Of a stretch of 64,000 bases of DNA, positions 60,313-64,000 are shown piece after piece (position 1 is the first letter of the stretch; the number at the start of each line of letters is the position of its first letter). The notes beneath the pieces are model-generated. The model worked only from the letters and a program-made list of their open reading frames with translations. It made no database searches and was not told the origin of the DNA. Where the stretch lies: NCBI RefSeq assembly GCF_042242105.1, contig NC_092013.1, positions 8,950,618-9,014,617 on the forward strand, read 5' to 3'. This DNA comes from Pempheris klunzingeri (lineage: Eukaryota; Chordata; Actinopteri; Acropomatiformes; Pempheridae). Position numbers and translations under genes: made by a program.

Positions 60313-63179
60313 ATGTTCCATTTCGGACCCAAATTGCTGCTTCTTTTCCTCCTGGCCTTCCCCTGCGGGTTAATATCCGTCGGTAAGTCTGATTTATTCC
60401 TCTGAATCAAACTCTTTATGTCTTCGTTTCCCTCCTGCAACAGCTAAAAAGTTATCAGAGGACCAAACATATTGACGTGGCACAGTCACACAGCTTTAAC
60501 TTACACACGCAGCTTTACAATAAGTCTCCACAGATCTGCTGATCTCAGTCTGCGCCCCATTTATCCCAAATTTGATTCGCTCATAGCTGTTTTACTCCCA
60601 AATGAAAGAAAATGATCGTCTCAGACCAGCTGCTGCCGTCGAAGTAAAAAAAAAAAAAAAAAAAAGACTAATGTTGACCAGTAAATGTGAGGTTTAAAGT
60701 GTCTTTGTGGACTCTGGAGGTGATTTTTTAGACACAGTTCAGTCTGTGGATGCAGCAACAGTTACCAGCTGCTGCAGGGACACGTCACCATAGATAAGAT
60801 ATAACTAGTGTTTACTTGTGTTTGACAGTAAACTGAGGACTTTTAATCTTCTGCTTAAACTGGCAACTAAGTGAGCAGTTTGTCTGCAGACAGTGAAATA
60901 TCTGGCAACCATGGAAATGTATGTATGTATGTCACAATATGTTGTATAAGACATAAGAAGTATAAGAAATTGCATTGCACTTTTACCAGGTAAAAGCAGC
61001 TAAAACATCACTTTAAAACCTCTTAATCACTGATTGGTTCGTCTGTGCTTTTGTGTCACAGTGAAACTGGCCTTTATTCTCCACAAACAACTATTTACAT
61101 GAAAAATCCATCAATATTTTTCACCAAATACCTTGATATTGATGTATCGCACAAAAAAAGTGATTCAAAAGAAAAAACATCAATAATGTGGACATGATGA
61201 CCAAATACAGGTTTTTATTCCATTTCAGTCACTGAAAATGGTCAAATGGGTGATAGCTGAGCAAATACTCTGTCCTTAAACAGATTTTAACACCAGGAAA
61301 ACATCAGTTCATCAACTCTGGACAATAATTGTCTTTTACTCCAGTATCAACATTATTTCTCCTCATGGTGAAATCATCTCTCTTATATTATTCTGTTGTG
61401 TCTTCTGATCCACTCAGGCCAAGTTTCTGCAGAGTCGGACTCTGCTGAGGACGTCACTGAGGACCCAGATGCTGCGGTGGATGAGGAGGAAGATGATGAA
61501 GAAGAAGTGCTTGTTGAGGAAGATCAGATGCAACCATCGGTATGTATGTTTTGACCACAAGGCAGCATAGAAAACCGGAGTGTTACATGCAGACCACTGA
61601 GTATCAGCCCTGTTCTTCCTCTCAGGAAGGAGACGAAGACGACGCTGACGAAGGGGCCGATAAAGTGTTGACGTCTCACCCCGATGCCGACACGACCATC
61701 ATCTTCACGACAGGCGAAGGTTGGTTTGGCTCCTTCTTTCTTACCTTATCTACCGTACTTGCACTATATCCATTTCTTTTAATTTTATGAATTTGTTTGT
61801 GTTCATGACACATTCAGAGTTTCCTGCCAATGAAATCGTGAGGTTCCTGGTGGGTTTCACCAACAAAGGCAGTCAGGATTTCACCGTTCAGTCGCTGGAG
61901 GCCTCCTTCCGTTATCCCCAAGACTTCCAGTTCTACATTCAAAATGTAAGTTTGATCTTGAATAAATAAAAAAAAGAGCAAACATTACTCCACCTTTTGA
62001 TTTTGGAGTTGGACACAGCAAAATTATATATAAACACGTGATTATTGAACAGTATGTTTGAATTGAATTCTGAATCAGTCTTTTTACATTGATTTTGATG
62101 CCATGCCTTTGAATTTTTTACTTTTAGAGATATATTTTTATTGTTTGATATGTTTTATTTATTTATACTGTTCCTATTTATCTTATTGTTATTCTTTTAG
62201 TTGTTTTTACTTCATGTGTGCTTTTGTCCTTTGGTTCTATTCTCATTTTAATGGTCTTGTCTGGTTTTGCGTTGATTTGTAAAGCACTTTGTAACATTGT
62301 TAAGAAAAGTACCAAAAAATGTTTTTTTTTAATCATAATTATTATCATTATAGGACAAAAAACATGTTAATATTGCTTGTTAATGTGTCTACTGTACGCG
62401 TCTGTGTGTGTTTGTATTGAAAAAAAACAAGACAGGTCCTAGCGTTTCTGTCTGTCCTGCTACACTTAACACATTACAACTGAAAACTCTCCACTGTGTC
62501 CTGGTTCATTATCTCACTGTTTTAATGTTGCATGCTTTGTGTAGTTCACAGCTTTGCCTCTGAACACTGTGGTGCAGCCTCAGGCTCAGGCCTCCTTCGA
62601 GTACTCCTTCATCCCAGCTCAGCCCATGGCAGGTCGTCCATTTGGTCTCGTTATCCTGCTCAGCTATCTCAGCGCTGAGGTAAAAAAGATATATATATTT
62701 CATTAGTGTGTTTGTGGTTTGTGCTTTAGTTCGGCCTGTTCAGGCTGAGTTTTCTAGAGAAGAGATCCAGTGTGACGATGTTGGACAGTGAGTGAAGATG
62801 ATCCTCAGGAAGGTGATGATTTGTCAGAAAGAAAACTGAATACTGTCAGCAAAGCACTTCATCATCATCATCATCATCATTATTTTCATCTAACAACTAT
62901 ATTTTTTTCCATTTTTGTATAATTGGAACTACTGGTGGCTCCCGTTTGTCATTATTTTCTCCTGATTGTTGTTTCTGTGTGATGTGCTTAATGCTGAGTC
63001 ATACTGACATTATGATTTTTAAAGTGCAGCTCAGAAAACTGCTTCTAAGTTCTTGAAAATTCACATTTACTAGTTTTTTGTTGTTTTTTTTTTTTTCTTC
63101 AGGGCAGCGTGTTCCAGACAGCCATTTACAACCAGACCGTCACCATCATTGAGCGAGAGGAGGGCCTGGACGGAGAAAC
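60313..63179 (+). CDS. ssr1: Translocon-associated protein alpha (TRAP-alpha / SSR1), 5' six coding exons
   Basis: TRAP-alpha is an ER membrane subunit next to the Sec61 channel that helps some nascent chains enter. Exons: 60313-60382, 61418-61539, 61626-61719, 61818-61945, 62545-62679, 63103-63179; all GT/AG and in phase, giving 208 codons plus two bases. The usual protein is about 286 residues, so the C-terminal quarter with the membrane span lies outside this model. Visible parts: a signal peptide ([19 protein letters not shown]), a Glu/Asp-rich luminal segment (EEEDDEEEV), and the conserved luminal domain ([59 protein letters not shown]). One conserved glycosylation sequon lies in YNQTV, with another at NFT. 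The start ATG has a purine at -3 (AACCAAAATG) and is the first in the exon. Confidence 0.95.
61946..62544. other. ssr1 intron, nothing recognised
   Basis: AT-rich intron between exons that join in phase; no repeat borders seen. Confidence 0.5.
62861..62880. repeat. Short (CAT)n microsatellite
   Basis: Six to seven CAT units in an ssr1 intron. Confidence 0.85.
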
Positions 63180-63355
63180 GTAAGACTTTCATCTGCTGGC
63201 TTTATATTGTATCCTGTCACATACATAAAAGTAAATGAACATGTAGATAAATATATTGCTCCTTTTATATTATTACACAGCAAAAATGAAAGGAAACACC
63301 AAAGGGTGGACGCATTAAACCAATTTCTGCTTCTTAGATCTAAATAAATAGTAAT

Positions 63356-63937
63356 AGTTATTGTTCTTCCCACCTAATATTTATTTTCCACATCCAGTTC
63401 TGTAAGACTTCACAATACCAGCTTTCCCAGATGATTGCAGCCCATGTAAAACCTGTAAAAGGAGGTGTGAAATTGGCACAAAGGGATCACTCGTCAGAAT
63501 TATGCTGCTGGTGTTAAGATACAAAAACTGCCTCCAGAAAATTATTTAAGCAAAAATAAGTGTTTCCACATTACTGCAAAACTAATTTTACAATGTTGAA
63601 GGTCACTTTAGGGTCGTAATGCTAAAACTGTGCACTCTCCGTGGCTGATTAAAGAGCTTTTTGCTTGAACAGCACAGTTTTTGATGGCTAGTTTGTGCAC
63701 CAATATGATTGCATACATTGTTAAGTAAGAGTGATTAGGAGAGGTCTGAGAAATGTTTTCACACCACAATCATCAACTAGCTTGGTTGCTACAGCCGTAG
63801 TTACGCCCCATCTGTTATCGGCCCCATTCACCCATAATATTAGTCAAACAACACCTTTGAATAAGGACATAAAACAATAAAAACACTGGAATCAAAATTC
63901 CCAAACAATCAAAAGACAATGAGAGTAAATAAAATCT
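63356..63937. repeat. Dispersed repeat in ssr1 intron, copy 2
   Basis: Same family and orientation as 59541-60080 (see there). It holds about 60 additional bases around 63745-63805. It lies downstream of the sixth ssr1 coding exon, presumably in the next intron. Confidence 0.85.
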
Positions 63938-64000
63938 GAGAGGCAGCAAGACCAGAAGTCCACAAACCACAGGCCTCCATTTCTGCAAACGGAGCCTGGA

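Overview
The window is vertebrate nuclear DNA, almost certainly from a ray-finned fish. The protein-coding genes are split into short exons with canonical GT/AG borders. They encode vertebrate proteins, and the spaces between them are AT-rich and full of small DNA-transposon relics and microsatellites of the kind common in teleosts. There is no sign of bacterial, plasmid or viral-genome organisation, and no CRISPR array, rRNA or tRNA was recognised. All gene calls rest on reading translated exons and testing that splice phases join; no database search was possible.

Layout from left to right: (1) 1-660, the 3' part of a plus-strand gene for a fibronectin type III plus transmembrane protein that I cannot name, with a poly(A) signal at 889. 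(2) 6618-20221, elmo2 on the minus strand, 20 coding exons that join in phase to 711 codons; probable non-coding first exon(s) lie near 26502 or 26718. (3) 34152-40994, arfgap1 on the minus strand, 12 coding exons joining to 415 codons, with a probable non-coding first exon from 43976. (4) 46175-47596, an intronless 473-codon Rh ammonia-channel gene (Rhcg-like) on the plus strand with its own TATA box and poly(A) signal. (5) 51372-53108, a minus-strand gene whose cytoplasmic tail carries, in order, the tyrosine motifs of the lymphocyte adaptor SIT1; the first exon was not found. (6) 56900-58450, remains of an LTR-type retroelement with a gag-like reading frame. (7) 60313 to beyond 63179, the first six coding exons of ssr1 (translocon-associated protein alpha) on the plus strand; the gene runs off the window or into sequence that I could not assign.

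The genes do not form a pathway. elmo2 and arfgap1 both belong to small-GTPase biology (Rac activation with DOCK proteins, and Arf1 inactivation at the Golgi) and lie in the same orientation, but nothing here shows that they are co-regulated. arfgap1 and the Rh gene are head to head, about 2 kb apart.

The repeats are the other main content. Four short inverted-repeat elements sit between TTAA or near-TTAA targets (2814-3337, 7070-7603, 30590-31118, 37707-38133). Two hAT-like elements have imperfect 8-bp target duplications (24894-25176, 30079-30404). There is one internally deleted Tc1/mariner-like element with TA targets (27888-28579), several older fragments, a long GT and a GATA microsatellite, and two dispersed copies of one repeat on either side of the ssr1 exons. 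I found no previously undescribed biological system. The best leads are the intronless Rh gene, the fish SIT1-like adaptor, and the gag frame with a single early in-frame stop.
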